From: Roseateles_E cavernae | GTDB taxonomy: Bacteria; Pseudomonadota; Gammaproteobacteria; Burkholderiales; Burkholderiaceae_C | Direction: 5' to 3' | Length of the DNA: 64,000 bases | NCBI RefSeq assembly: GCF_040187885.1 | Contig: NZ_JBDPLH010000007.1 | Location: 62,001-126,000 of the forward strand | Part shown: piece by piece, positions 19,553-28,424 of the stretch | How positions within the stretch are numbered: position 1 is the first letter of the stretch | Layout of the letters: each line of letters begins with the position of its first letter | Made by a program: the position numbers and the translations under genes | The notes under the pieces: generated by a model | What the model was told of the DNA's origin: nothing | What the model saw: only the letters and a program-made list of their open reading frames with translations | Database searches by the model: none

Positions 19553-20587
19553 GTGACCACCCGGCAACCCCCATCGAACCGATTGCAAGAGATCGACGCA
19601 CTGCGCGGCATCGCCGCGCTGATGGTCGTGCTGTTTCATTTCACGAGCAAGTTCGACGAGCTCTACGGGCACGCCAGCGCGCCCGCTTTTGCCCTGCCCT
19701 GGGGACACTACGGTGTCAATCTGTTCTTCATGATCAGCGGCTTCGTGATCTTCATGACACTGGCGCGCACAAGGGAACCGGCCGATTTCATCGTCTCGCG
19801 CTTCAGCCGCCTCTACCCGGCCTACTGGTTCGCGGTCGCGCTGACCTTTGGCGTCACCGCCTGGCTGGGCCTGCCCGGCAAGACGGTGGGCTGGGGCGAT
19901 GCGCTGCTGAACCTGCTGATGTTCCATGGCCTGTTCAAGGTGCCCAATGTCGATGGCGTCTACTGGACCCTGCTGGTCGAACTGCTGTTCTATGCCTGGT
20001 CGCTGCTGGCTTTCCGGCTTGGACTGCTGGTGCGCATCCATCTGCTGCTGGCCGCCGCGCTGACGCTGCGCCTGGTCTATTTCCTTGCCGCGCAGGCCTT
20101 CGGCGTCGACCTGCCCTGGACCCTGTCTCAGCTGCTGATACTGCCCTTCATCGCCTGGTTCGCTTGCGGCATCATGGTCTACCGGCTCAGCCATGACAGC
20201 AGCACGCGAGGCCTCGATCTGGCACTGATCGCCGCTGCGGTGCTGACCCTGGCCATCACCGAGTCGCCCTTCTTGGGCGCGCTGGCCGCCGCGCTGACCG
20301 TCCTGCTCTATCTGGCCGCCAGCAGGCGCCTGCCGCTGCTGCGCACCGCCGTGCTGACCTGGCTGGGCGAGATCTCCTACACGCTGTACCTGGTGCACGA
20401 GAACATCGGCTGGGCCGTGATGCTGAAGCTGAAGGCCCAGGGCCTTGATCCGAACGTCTCGATCGTGATCGTGGTCGCTCTGTCCCTGCTGCTGGCCTGG
20501 GCGATCACCCGCTGCATCGAGAAGCCCGCGATGGCACTCATCCGCAGCCGCTATCGCCAGCGGCAAACCACCGCCGTGCCGACATGA
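19553..20587 (+). CDS. Acyltransferase 3 family membrane protein
   Basis: A 344-residue integral membrane protein with the acyltransferase-3 signature EIDALRGIAALMVVLFHFTS and NLFFMISGFVIFMTLAR. It lacks the SGNH domain found in its neighbour. The likely start is GTG at 19553, 15 bp after the previous stop. It is followed by an overlapping SGNH esterase gene (ATGA), which may be its separate periplasmic partner. It probably transfers an acyl (often acetyl) group to a sugar of the polymer. Confidence 0.87.
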   Translation: MTTRQPPSNRLQEIDALRGIAALMVVLFHFTSKFDELYGHASAPAFALPWGHYGVNLFFMISGFVIFMTLARTREPADFIVSRFSRLYPAYWFAVALTFGVTAWLGLPGKTVGWGDALLNLLMFHGLFKVPNVDGVYWTLLVELLFYAWSLLAFRLGLLVRIHLLLAAALTLRLVYFLAAQAFGVDLPWTLSQLLILPFIAWFACGIMVYRLSHDSSTRGLDLALIAAAVLTLAITESPFLGALAAALTVLLYLAASRRLPLLRTAVLTWLGEISYTLYLVHENIGWAVMLKLKAQGLDPNVSIVIVVALSLLLAWAITRCIEKPAMALIRSRYRQRQTTAVPT

Positions 20588-21507
20588 GCCGCGGGCGACT
20601 GCTGGCAACCTCGGTGATTGCAGGGCTCGGGCTGGCGGCGGCCTGGCAGGTCAGTGGCCTGCATCTGGGCGACACCGAGGAGCGTCGCCTGGCGCAACGC
20701 CTGCCCGACTTCGCGCGGGCCGCTGCGCTGCCGCGATGCGCAGGCCCCGACCAGGCGGCGCTGCGCCTGCTGATCCTGGGCCAATCGAATGCCGCCAACC
20801 ATGGCGCGCCTGCCGAGAACGACGGCCGCCCAGCTCTGGACCTCTGGACCCCGCAAGGTTGTGTGCAGGCCACCGACCCCTTGCCCGGCGGCAGCGGCTC
20901 GGGTGGCAGCATCTGGTCGCACCTGCCCGATGCGCTGCAGGCGCTCGGCCGGCAGCACCGACTGAGCCTGGCCGTCATCGCGGTCGACGCCAGCAGCATC
21001 GCCGACTGGAGCGATGCCAAGGGTCCGCTGGGCCGGCATCTGCAGCAACGTCTGCAGACGCTGAATGCGGCCGGCTGGCAGCCCGATCTGGTGCTGTGGC
21101 AGCAGGGCGAGGCCGATACGCGCAAAGGCACGGCTCAGGCCGAGTACCAGCAGAGTTTCGAGCGCCTGCGCCTGAGCCTGCGCAAGCAGGGCATCGCAGC
21201 GCCCATGCTGCTGGCCCGCTCGACCCTGTGCGGCGGTCGGCGCAGCGAGCCGGTGCGCGCGGCCATCACCGACCTGCAGCGCCGGCACGCCGACCTGCTG
21301 GCCGGCCCCGATACCGATCAGCTCGACGCGGCGGCAACCCGCTTCGGGCCCTGCCATTTCTCGCAAGCGGGGCTGGTCCAGGCGGCCGGGCTCTGGGCTC
21401 GCACCATTGACGATGCGCTGCGCACCACGAAAACTGGCGAGCCAGCCGCCCTCCCGGCATCAACCCTGTGGTCCGCCACCGGCCAAGCGCCGACACTCAG
21501 ACCCTAG
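20584..21507 (+). CDS. SGNH/sialate O-acetylesterase-like (SASA/CE6) esterase
   Basis: A 307-residue protein with an N-terminal hydrophobic segment (LLATSVIAGLGLAAAW) that is either a signal peptide or an anchor. The catalytic serine is in LILGQSNAANHG (about residue 77), WQQGEADTR gives the G-E-x-D block and CHFSQAGL near the C-terminus supplies the His. This is the SASA / carbohydrate-esterase-6 pattern. It may remove O-acetyl groups, or act as the transferase half of the preceding acyltransferase, since their genes overlap (ATGA). Export to the periplasm is inferred from the N-terminus. Confidence 0.8.
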   Translation: MSRGRLLATSVIAGLGLAAAWQVSGLHLGDTEERRLAQRLPDFARAAALPRCAGPDQAALRLLILGQSNAANHGAPAENDGRPALDLWTPQGCVQATDPLPGGSGSGGSIWSHLPDALQALGRQHRLSLAVIAVDASSIADWSDAKGPLGRHLQQRLQTLNAAGWQPDLVLWQQGEADTRKGTAQAEYQQSFERLRLSLRKQGIAAPMLLARSTLCGGRRSEPVRAAITDLQRRHADLLAGPDTDQLDAAATRFGPCHFSQAGLVQAAGLWARTIDDALRTTKTGEPAALPASTLWSATGQAPTLRP

Positions 21508-21519
21508 CACCACGACCCT

Positions 21520-23199
21520 ATGCATACGAGAGTGAAGAACGAGCCCATCCAGATCCTCCAGGGTCGCCCGCAGTTTCGGGATCGCGATCTGGCCGCGCTG
21601 GCCCAGAGTGCCGGAGCGGCCGAGGCCTGGCGTCAAGCACTGAAGAAAGGTCCCGAGGCCGCGCTGCAGCAGGTGGATGGCGATTTCGCGGTCGCGCTGA
21701 GCACGGCGGATGGCGATGTATTCCTGGCCACCGACAAGTTCGCGACGCACACACTCTGCTATGCGCTGGTCGATGGCCAGTTGCTGGTCGGCCCGGCCGC
21801 CAAGGACCTGGCCCAGCCCGGCGACGATATCGATGTGCAGGCGATCTACAACTATCTGTATTTCCACTGCATCCCCTCGCCCGGCACCATCTTCAAGAAC
21901 GTGCTGCGACTGCCGCCGGCCCACTACCTGTGGTTCAGCCAGGGCCGTATCAGCGTCAAGCCCTACTGGACGCCGCGCTTCGATGAGCAGGGGCCGGCCG
22001 ACTTCGCGGCCCTGAAGCAGACGTTCCTGAGTCATCTGCAAGAGGGTGTGCGGCGCCAGCTTGACGGCAGCAAGCCGGCCTGCTTCCTCAGCGGCGGCAC
22101 CGACAGCTCCACCGTCGCCGGCATGATCGCGCGCGAAACCGGCAATGGCGCAGACAGCTACTCGATCGGCTTCGATGCCGAGGGCTATGACGAGATGGCC
22201 TACGCGCGGCTCGCCGCCCGCCATTTCGGCACCCGCCACCACGAGTACTACGTGACACCGGACGATCTGGTGCGTGGCATCCCCGAGATGGCGGCCCATC
22301 TGGACCAGCCCTTCGGCAACTCTTCGGTGCTGCCGGCCTACTACTGCGCCAAGATGGCCCGGCAGGACGGCGTGAGCCGACTGCTGGCCGGCGACGGCGG
22401 TGATGAGCTCTACGGCGGTAACTCCCGCTATGCCAAGCAGCGCCTCTTCGATCTCTACCAGCAGGTGCCCGGCCCGCTGCAGCGCGGCCTGCTGGAGCCG
22501 CTGCTGCTGAAGACGCCGCTGGGCAAGCTGCCGCTGCTGCGCAAGGGCGCCAGCTATGTGGAGCAGGCCGCGACCCCGATGCCCGACCGCTTGCAGCTCT
22601 ACAACCTGATCACCCGGGTCGGCCCGGCCCAGGTGCTGTCGCCCGAGATCCTCTCTCGCATCGATCTGGGCGCGCCGCTGCGCCACCAGCAGGCGACCTG
22701 GCGCGAGCCCGCCGATTGCAGCCCGCTGAACCGCGAGCTGGCCTTTGACTGGCGCTACACGCTGGCCGAAAGCGATCTGCCCAAGGTGCGGGCCGCAACC
22801 GCGCTGGGCGGCGTCTCGGTGGGCTTCCCGATGCTTGACGATGCCCTGCTGTCGCTGTCCTTGCGCCTGCCGGTCGACTACAAGCTCAAGGGCCAGCAAC
22901 TGCGCTGGTTCTTCAAGGAGGCGCTGCGCGGCTTCCTGCCCGACGAGATCATCAGCAAACGCAAGCAGGGTTTCGGCCTGCCGTTCGGCGTCTGGACCAC
23001 CCGCACGCCGGCGCTGCGAGCGCTGGCCGAGGATTCGCTGCAGGGCTTGGCCGGCCGCGGCATCGTGCGCGCCGACTACATCAAACAGCTGCTCGACCAG
23101 CAACTGCCCGCCCATCCCGGCTACTACGGCGAGATGGTCTGGATCCTGATGATGCTGGAGCAGTGGCTGCGCGCCCACCGCCCCCATTTCCGGGTTTGA
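21520..23199 (+). CDS. Asparagine synthase-like protein with degenerate glutaminase domain
   Basis: A 559-residue AsnB-family protein. The synthetase PP-loop is intact (FLSGGTDSST, 189-198) with AGDGGDELYGG and a C-terminal SKRKQGFGLPFG. The N-terminal region aligns with a class II glutaminase (VDGDFAVAL, DKFATHTLCYAL) but lacks the catalytic Cys2: it begins MHTRVKNEP rather than MCG. It therefore cannot use glutamine by the normal route; ammonia or another nucleophile is likely. It is the last gene of the plus-strand operon, 12 bp after the esterase. It may form an amide with a sugar carboxylate or an amino acid. Confidence 0.84.
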   Translation: MHTRVKNEPIQILQGRPQFRDRDLAALAQSAGAAEAWRQALKKGPEAALQQVDGDFAVALSTADGDVFLATDKFATHTLCYALVDGQLLVGPAAKDLAQPGDDIDVQAIYNYLYFHCIPSPGTIFKNVLRLPPAHYLWFSQGRISVKPYWTPRFDEQGPADFAALKQTFLSHLQEGVRRQLDGSKPACFLSGGTDSSTVAGMIARETGNGADSYSIGFDAEGYDEMAYARLAARHFGTRHHEYYVTPDDLVRGIPEMAAHLDQPFGNSSVLPAYYCAKMARQDGVSRLLAGDGGDELYGGNSRYAKQRLFDLYQQVPGPLQRGLLEPLLLKTPLGKLPLLRKGASYVEQAATPMPDRLQLYNLITRVGPAQVLSPEILSRIDLGAPLRHQQATWREPADCSPLNRELAFDWRYTLAESDLPKVRAATALGGVSVGFPMLDDALLSLSLRLPVDYKLKGQQLRWFFKEALRGFLPDEIISKRKQGFGLPFGVWTTRTPALRALAEDSLQGLAGRGIVRADYIKQLLDQQLPAHPGYYGEMVWILMMLEQWLRAHRPHFRV

Positions 23200-23259
23200 C
23201 TGACTACTCTGCTGGCCGGCGCACATACCTCGGTTTCGTACCCTGGGTATGCAAGCACA

Positions 23260-24777
23260 TCAGCGGGGCACTACCACCATAGGTCCGATGTAGCGGCGCG
23301 CGATCACGACGTTGTCGATGTAGAGGGTCAGATCATGTGGAGCCAGCGTCACACCGCCGTGATACACATCCAGCCAAACCTCCTCAATGGCGAGCTTGTC
23401 AGTGTCGCGAAAGCGCAGCCCGCCCTGCTCCAGCACCTGACTACCATCAACCCAGGCGCGCACGATGCCGTTGTGCTGCCCTGGATCATTGAGCTTGACG
23501 TACTGCTCGACACAGTACCAACGCTCATTGCTGAGCACACCCGACTGCCCTTCACCCCATCCGTACATGGCACCCGAACTATCGCTTTGGTCGACATGGT
23601 AGATATAGGACATCAAGCTGGTCAGCCCTGACACCGTAGGATCGTCGCCGGGCCGGCGCGCGAAGCCACCGCGCACCGACCAGCCATTGAAACCATCGGG
23701 CTTGCGCATGCCCCAGCCCGCCTTGCCGTAGGTGCCGGCGATGCCGGGCAGCTTGCCGCCGTCGCCACTGGGGTTCCAGTCTCTGGCGAAGCGCAGGTAG
23801 TAGCGGAAGTAGAGTTCCTGCGGCTCCGCCTGGCCGTGGCGCGCAAAGCGGTAGCGCAGATCCAGACCCAGGTTCTTGCCGCGGCGCATCGTCACCTTCA
23901 GTGCGCGCCCGGCGAGGGGCACGAAGCCGCCCGCCTTGTCGGCATCAATGCTCTCGGCATCGCCGCGCAAGGCCAGCTCGCCGAAGCGCGCCATCCAGGC
24001 CGACTCCTCGAAGCCGGCGGTGAACAAGACATCGGGATGCCCCTCCAGCCCGCGGTCGGCCGGGGCTGCGGCCGCCAGGCCTTGCCGGGGTTCATGGGCC
24101 TCGGTAAAGGCGGGTTTCAGCGCGAAGCTGCCGATGGTCTGGGCCAAGGCGCCATACTGCTTGTCGCTGCTCAGCAAGAGCGCGGCCGATTCGACCTCGG
24201 CCAGGTTCTTGGGCAGCTCGAAGCGCAGCAGCACACTGCGGTCACCACCGGTCTTGAGCTCGGCGCGACGCCCCAGGCTGCTCAGCGAGCTGCAGTCGAG
24301 GAAGGTGTCCGCCGCCGGCATCAGGCGCAGACGGCGGCCGTCCCTGAGCGTCAGCTTGAGCAGCGGCCGGGCGGTGATATCGCTCGACTCGCGGCTGTGG
24401 AAATCGATCACATCGCTGCCGGTGGCGGACTTGCCGACCGCGCGCAGCACAACGATATGGGGCAGGCGCGGCTGCGCCTGCCAGGCCCGCAACAGCGGGC
24501 TCAGATCCATCTCGACAAAGGGACGGCCCCGGCCGCGCGCCACGACCATGGTCGAGAACGGACGCTGGCCGCGCGGATGTCCCTGGGCATCGATCCAGTC
24601 GCCGCCGCGCTGGCGCCAGGCCATAGGTCCCATGCCGAGGTAATGGGCACAGGTCGGGCCGACCGACGCATCGCCGAGCTCGAAGCCCTCCGGCATCGCG
24701 CGCACGCTCAGCGCCGATGCCAGGCCGACCAGCAAGACCAGGCATCGCGCCGCGACCCAGCGGAGTGAGCCAGCCAT
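23260..24777 (-). CDS. Secreted polysaccharide lyase-like protein (PL14-like fold)
   Basis: A 505-residue secreted protein with a signal peptide (about residues 1-27, ending VRA). The first ~210 residues contain FVEMDLSPLLRAW and a region resembling a DNRLRE/CBM-like beta domain (ADTFLDCSSLSSLG, VLLRFELP). The C-terminal ~270 residues look like the polysaccharide-lyase-14 jelly roll: YFRYYLRFARDWNP, GGKLPGIAGTYG and NERWYCVEQYVKLNDPG. It may cleave the uronic-acid polymer made by this locus, for release or trimming. It is the last gene of the minus-strand operon, 2 bp after the deacetylase, and convergent with the AsnB-like gene. Confidence 0.72.
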   Translation of the reverse strand: MAGSLRWVAARCLVLLVGLASALSVRAMPEGFELGDASVGPTCAHYLGMGPMAWRQRGGDWIDAQGHPRGQRPFSTMVVARGRGRPFVEMDLSPLLRAWQAQPRLPHIVVLRAVGKSATGSDVIDFHSRESSDITARPLLKLTLRDGRRLRLMPAADTFLDCSSLSSLGRRAELKTGGDRSVLLRFELPKNLAEVESAALLLSSDKQYGALAQTIGSFALKPAFTEAHEPRQGLAAAAPADRGLEGHPDVLFTAGFEESAWMARFGELALRGDAESIDADKAGGFVPLAGRALKVTMRRGKNLGLDLRYRFARHGQAEPQELYFRYYLRFARDWNPSGDGGKLPGIAGTYGKAGWGMRKPDGFNGWSVRGGFARRPGDDPTVSGLTSLMSYIYHVDQSDSSGAMYGWGEGQSGVLSNERWYCVEQYVKLNDPGQHNGIVRAWVDGSQVLEQGGLRFRDTDKLAIEEVWLDVYHGGVTLAPHDLTLYIDNVVIARRYIGPMVVVPR

Positions 24778-24779
24778 GT

Positions 24780-25730
24780 TCAGCCCTGCCGCAGATTGCC
24801 GAGCAGGCGGGCACGCCAGCGCAGGCGCGTGCGGTCCCAGGGCGAGAAGCGCGGCAGCTGATGACGATCGCTGCGGCCCGAGGCAGCGCCCCAGGCGGTG
24901 CTGACGGCCGTCTCGAAACCCAGCTCTTTGACGATATCGACACTCTCGGGCGAATAGTCGCGGCCCGGTTTGCCATTGGGGTAGGCAAACAGCGACACCG
25001 GCTCGCGCAGCAGATCCTCCAGATAGTGCTTGCTGTCACCGATCTCGCGGCGGGCCTGGGACCTGTCCAGCGTCGCCAATATGGGATGCGAGCAGGTATG
25101 GGCGCCGATCTGCATGCCGGCCTGACGCAGCTCGCGGACCTGGGCATCGTCCATCATCAGGCGCAGCGACTCGGGCACGCCTATCCTGCGCTCGAGTTCG
25201 CAGGCCAGCGCGAGGCGCTCGTCGATCGGACGGTACTTGATCGCGGCCAGGATGGCCTCGATCGCTGCGCGGCGGCTGTCCGGTCCGGCCAGCGCAAAGC
25301 TGGCGCCGTCCTGACCCAGCAGCTCGCCGCAGTCCAGCAAGCCATCCGGGGCGCGCCGGATGGCCTCGATCACGCGGTCATTCCACATCCGTCCGCTGCC
25401 CAGGAAACCGGTGGCAATGAAGAAGGTGGCGCTCAGCCCATGCTTTTGCAGAATCGGCAGGGCCACCGAGCGGTTGTCCTCGTAACCATCGTCGAAGGTG
25501 ATTGCGCAGGCCCGCGCCGGCAGGCTGCCGCTGGCCAAGCGGGCGGCGGCCTCGTCCAGCGGCAGCACCTCGGCCCAGCCCTTCAGCCAGGAGCAGATCT
25601 CATCGAAGCGCGGCGCGTCGACCTCGCCCGGAAAGATCGGATCCTGCGCCGGCAGCACCCGATGGAAGATCAGGATGGACAGCCGTGCCCGCGCGCCGGG
25701 CGGCGACAGCATCGTGAACGCGGTTTTCAT
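24780..25730 (-). CDS. Polysaccharide deacetylase (NodB domain)
   Basis: A 316-residue NodB-type carbohydrate esterase 4 protein. The metal/base motifs are ITFDDGYEDN (near residue 75) and HTCSHPIL (near 205), with FAYPNGKPGRDY later. The start is the ATG at 25730, which overlaps the stop of the upstream O-ligase gene by one base (TAATG). There is no clear signal peptide. It would deacetylate amino sugars of the polymer or its precursor. It is a different subgroup from the XrtA deacetylase at 43.3 kb. Confidence 0.86.
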   Translation of the reverse strand: MKTAFTMLSPPGARARLSILIFHRVLPAQDPIFPGEVDAPRFDEICSWLKGWAEVLPLDEAAARLASGSLPARACAITFDDGYEDNRSVALPILQKHGLSATFFIATGFLGSGRMWNDRVIEAIRRAPDGLLDCGELLGQDGASFALAGPDSRRAAIEAILAAIKYRPIDERLALACELERRIGVPESLRLMMDDAQVRELRQAGMQIGAHTCSHPILATLDRSQARREIGDSKHYLEDLLREPVSLFAYPNGKPGRDYSPESVDIVKELGFETAVSTAWGAASGRSDRHQLPRFSPWDRTRLRWRARLLGNLRQG

Positions 25731-27049
25731 TACCAAAGCTGGGCCCTCTTCATCGCTGCAGTGCGGATCTGGCTGACCGGCGCGCCGGCGCCAAAGGCGC
25801 CCTGCTTGTCGGTCTGCCAGCGCTTGGCCTTCATCCAGACATAGCTCGTCGACAGGATCACGAGGATGTTGTACGGCAAATCGAAATAGGCCAGGCTCAG
25901 GAAGGCGCCGCCGACCGCATAGCCAATGATGGAGACCTGACACATGCCGGCCAGATGGTAAAGCCAGCTGAGTTCCGGCTCATTCTTGGCTTCCTTGCGG
26001 ATGGCCGAGGCCATGCGCCAGAGCACGATCCACAGCAGCAGGAACAGCAGCAACCCGCCCCAGCCATGCTCGCCCAGCACCGAGAAGTAGATGCTGTGGG
26101 CCACCAGCACGATGTTCGGATTGGGGGCATAGATGCTGTACAGCCAGGGCGTCGAGGTCGCGAAGCCGGCGCCGAGCGGGCGGTCATTGGCGAGATGGAA
26201 GGCAAACCACCAGGCATTGATACGGCCCATCGCCGAGCCGTCCTCCTCATAGGTCTGGATGGTCTGCATGCGCTCCCACCAGGACTCCGGCATCAGGCTC
26301 AGCAAGAGCACGCCGGCCACCAGCAGCACGGCGGCCATCGCGAACTTCTTGTCCGAGCGAGTCCAAAGCACCAGCCCCATGGCCGAGATGGCCAGCAAGG
26401 CACCCCGCGACTGGCTGCCCAGCGCCGAGATCGCACACAGGCCGATCAGCACCAGCAGGCCGGTCCGGATGCGCTTGTCGGTCGCCACCATGCGCAGATA
26501 GTTGATCAGCGGGATGGTCATCACCAGGGCCAGCGCCAGCTCGTTATTGCCTTCGATGAAACCGCCCGGCGGGCCCCAGACCCGCTCGGCGCCACCGCTG
26601 CGTATCGTGAACAGCCCCCCCTTGAAACCGTAGAAGCCGACCGACATCGCATTGACCCAGATGAACAGCTCGATGTGCTTGCGCTCGCGCAGCGCGGCGG
26701 CAGCAATCAAGGTCATCAGCTGGATCTTCAGCACCTTCTTCAGATAGTCCAGCGAGGGGTCGAAGTGCACCGAGAAGGCCGTGGTCAGGCACATCCAGAA
26801 GATGAACACGCACAGCACCTTGATCGGCGGCGTGAAGTCCAGCTTCAGCTTGTCGCGATTCACCATCACCGAGACCAGGGTGGCGATCGCGGCCATCGCG
26901 GCGAAAGGCATGGTGTGGGCAAAGCCGAAGGCCAGCTTGTGCGGGTTCATGATGCTGACCCAGGTCCACAGCAGCACACCGGCCCAGGTGTGACGGAAGG
27001 CATAGGGCAGGATGGCCAGGAAGAGGCCCACCAGGGCAAGGTCACGCAT
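25730..27049 (-). CDS. Putative O-glycosylation ligase / Wzy-like polymerase, exosortase A system (TIGR03097-like)
   Basis: A 439-residue integral membrane protein with about ten or more hydrophobic segments. The long periplasmic loop contains ESWWERMQTIQTYEEDGS and VAHSIYFSVLGEHGW, the H-x-x-x-x-x-x-L-x-E-x-G block of O-antigen ligase/Wzy proteins. The N-terminus RDLALVGLFLAILPYAFRH is typical of the exosortase A family named probable O-glycosylation ligase 1. It could polymerise the repeat units or transfer glycans to PEP-CTERM proteins. The start is the ATG at 27049, overlapping the upstream gene by 8 bp. Confidence 0.87.
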   Translation of the reverse strand: MRDLALVGLFLAILPYAFRHTWAGVLLWTWVSIMNPHKLAFGFAHTMPFAAMAAIATLVSVMVNRDKLKLDFTPPIKVLCVFIFWMCLTTAFSVHFDPSLDYLKKVLKIQLMTLIAAAALRERKHIELFIWVNAMSVGFYGFKGGLFTIRSGGAERVWGPPGGFIEGNNELALALVMTIPLINYLRMVATDKRIRTGLLVLIGLCAISALGSQSRGALLAISAMGLVLWTRSDKKFAMAAVLLVAGVLLLSLMPESWWERMQTIQTYEEDGSAMGRINAWWFAFHLANDRPLGAGFATSTPWLYSIYAPNPNIVLVAHSIYFSVLGEHGWGGLLLFLLLWIVLWRMASAIRKEAKNEPELSWLYHLAGMCQVSIIGYAVGGAFLSLAYFDLPYNILVILSTSYVWMKAKRWQTDKQGAFGAGAPVSQIRTAAMKRAQLW

Positions 27050-28424
27050 GGGCGGCCCCTTTGAGCAGCTCATCCGGCTTGACACGGCTGAGCACATAGC
27101 GGAACTTGCCCGAGGCCTCGGCGGCAATCTCGTCCACACAATCGACCCGCACCCGCACCTCGGCGCCGAGGCGACGCTGGAAGGCCTGCTGGATCTGCGC
27201 GATCAGACCCTGGTCAAAGCCGGCGCCTGGCACCACTTGCACCACGGTCTCGTCCAGGCTCAGCTGCTCGATGCGAAAGCGCTGCACGCTCGGCAGATCG
27301 CGCAGCACATAGATCAGCGCCAGGCCATGCATCACGGTGCCGTCCTTAGCATAGACGAAGTCGGTCGTGCGGCCTTGCACCTCCTCCAGCACCGGCAGGC
27401 CACGACCGCAGGCGCAGGCCTGCTGGCCCAGGCGGCCGACGTCGCCGGTACGGTAGCGGATGAAAGGGAAGTCCGTCGTGGCCATATGGGTGACGACGAT
27501 CTCGCCGAGCTCGCCGGCGGCGGCCGGCGTGCCATCGGCGCGGACGATCTCGACGACGATGTCCTCGGCGCTGATATGCAGCTTGCCGCTGGGGCATTGA
27601 TGGGCGATGAAGCCCGCGTCGCGGGCACCGTAGCCATTGGCCACCGGACAGGCAAAAGCCCGTTCCAGGTTCTGGCGCTGGTCGTCGTAGAGGCGCTCGG
27701 AGGTCACGAACACGACCTTGATGCCCAGGCCATCGAGCGCGATGCCGCGCTTGCCGGCATGGGCGGCGATCAGGGACAGGCTGGACGGATAGCCGAACAG
27801 CATCGCCGGCCGCTTGCTGACGATCTCGGAGACGAAACGGTCCAGATTGGCCTCGGACATCTCGAAAGCCGGCAGCAGGCTGCTGCGCATCACCGCGTCA
27901 CGCAGCTGCCGCACCCGGTCCTGGGCACCGAGCTCGACCGGGCTGCCCCAGACCACCAGCTCGGGGTCGCCGATGTCCACGCCCCACCAGCGGGTGGCCC
28001 GCCACTTGGCGCCGACATCATGGCTTTTGCGCGCCTTGCCCATGAAGAAGATCAGCGGTTCGCCGGAAGAGCCGCCGGTGTTGTAGCGCGTCAGCGGGCC
28101 GTGGCCATCGGCCTTCAGCGCCTCGGTATGGCGGCGTATCAGGGTCTTGTCCAGCAGCGGCAGGCGGGCCAGCTCGGCCACCGAGCTCAGGCCTTGCGGA
28201 TCGAAGCCCTGCGCCTCGAACAACGACCGATAGTAGGGAACGCGGCCGCCAACCTCGCTCAGGAAAGCGCGCAGCCGGCTCAGTTGCTCGTCCGCCAGTG
28301 CGGCCGGGCTCAGCCACTGGCTGCGCTCCAGGCGTTTTCGCACGGCGACGCTGGCATGGCCCTTGACCGCCTCATGCAGCGGGAACAGCAGGTGTGAGCA
28401 CAGGGCGGTGTAGAGGCTACTCAA
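27042..28424 (-). CDS. PaaK/CapK-like adenylate-forming ligase
   Basis: A 460-residue phenylacetate-CoA-ligase-like protein of the CapK type often found in capsule loci. Motifs are RYNTGGSSGEPLIFF (the P-loop equivalent), GYGARDAGFIAHQCP, FIRYRTGDVGRLG and ACGRGLPVLEEVQGRTTDF. The best start is TTG at 28424, which overlaps the upstream stop (TTGA); no ATG fits. The enzyme probably activates an acyl group for transfer to the polymer, but no carrier is adjacent. It is the second adenylating enzyme of the locus, and not a paralogue of the first by motif. Confidence 0.85.
   Translation of the reverse strand: MSSLYTALCSHLLFPLHEAVKGHASVAVRKRLERSQWLSPAALADEQLSRLRAFLSEVGGRVPYYRSLFEAQGFDPQGLSSVAELARLPLLDKTLIRRHTEALKADGHGPLTRYNTGGSSGEPLIFFMGKARKSHDVGAKWRATRWWGVDIGDPELVVWGSPVELGAQDRVRQLRDAVMRSSLLPAFEMSEANLDRFVSEIVSKRPAMLFGYPSSLSLIAAHAGKRGIALDGLGIKVVFVTSERLYDDQRQNLERAFACPVANGYGARDAGFIAHQCPSGKLHISAEDIVVEIVRADGTPAAAGELGEIVVTHMATTDFPFIRYRTGDVGRLGQQACACGRGLPVLEEVQGRTTDFVYAKDGTVMHGLALIYVLRDLPSVQRFRIEQLSLDETVVQVVPGAGFDQGLIAQIQQAFQRRLGAEVRVRVDCVDEIAAEASGKFRYVLSRVKPDELLKGAAHA

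Noticed and set aside
23224..23251. Inverted repeat CATACC / GGTATG between the convergent AsnB-like and lyase genes
   Set aside because: The stem is 6 bp with a ~16-base loop and no T-tract on either strand, so it is not a convincing terminator.
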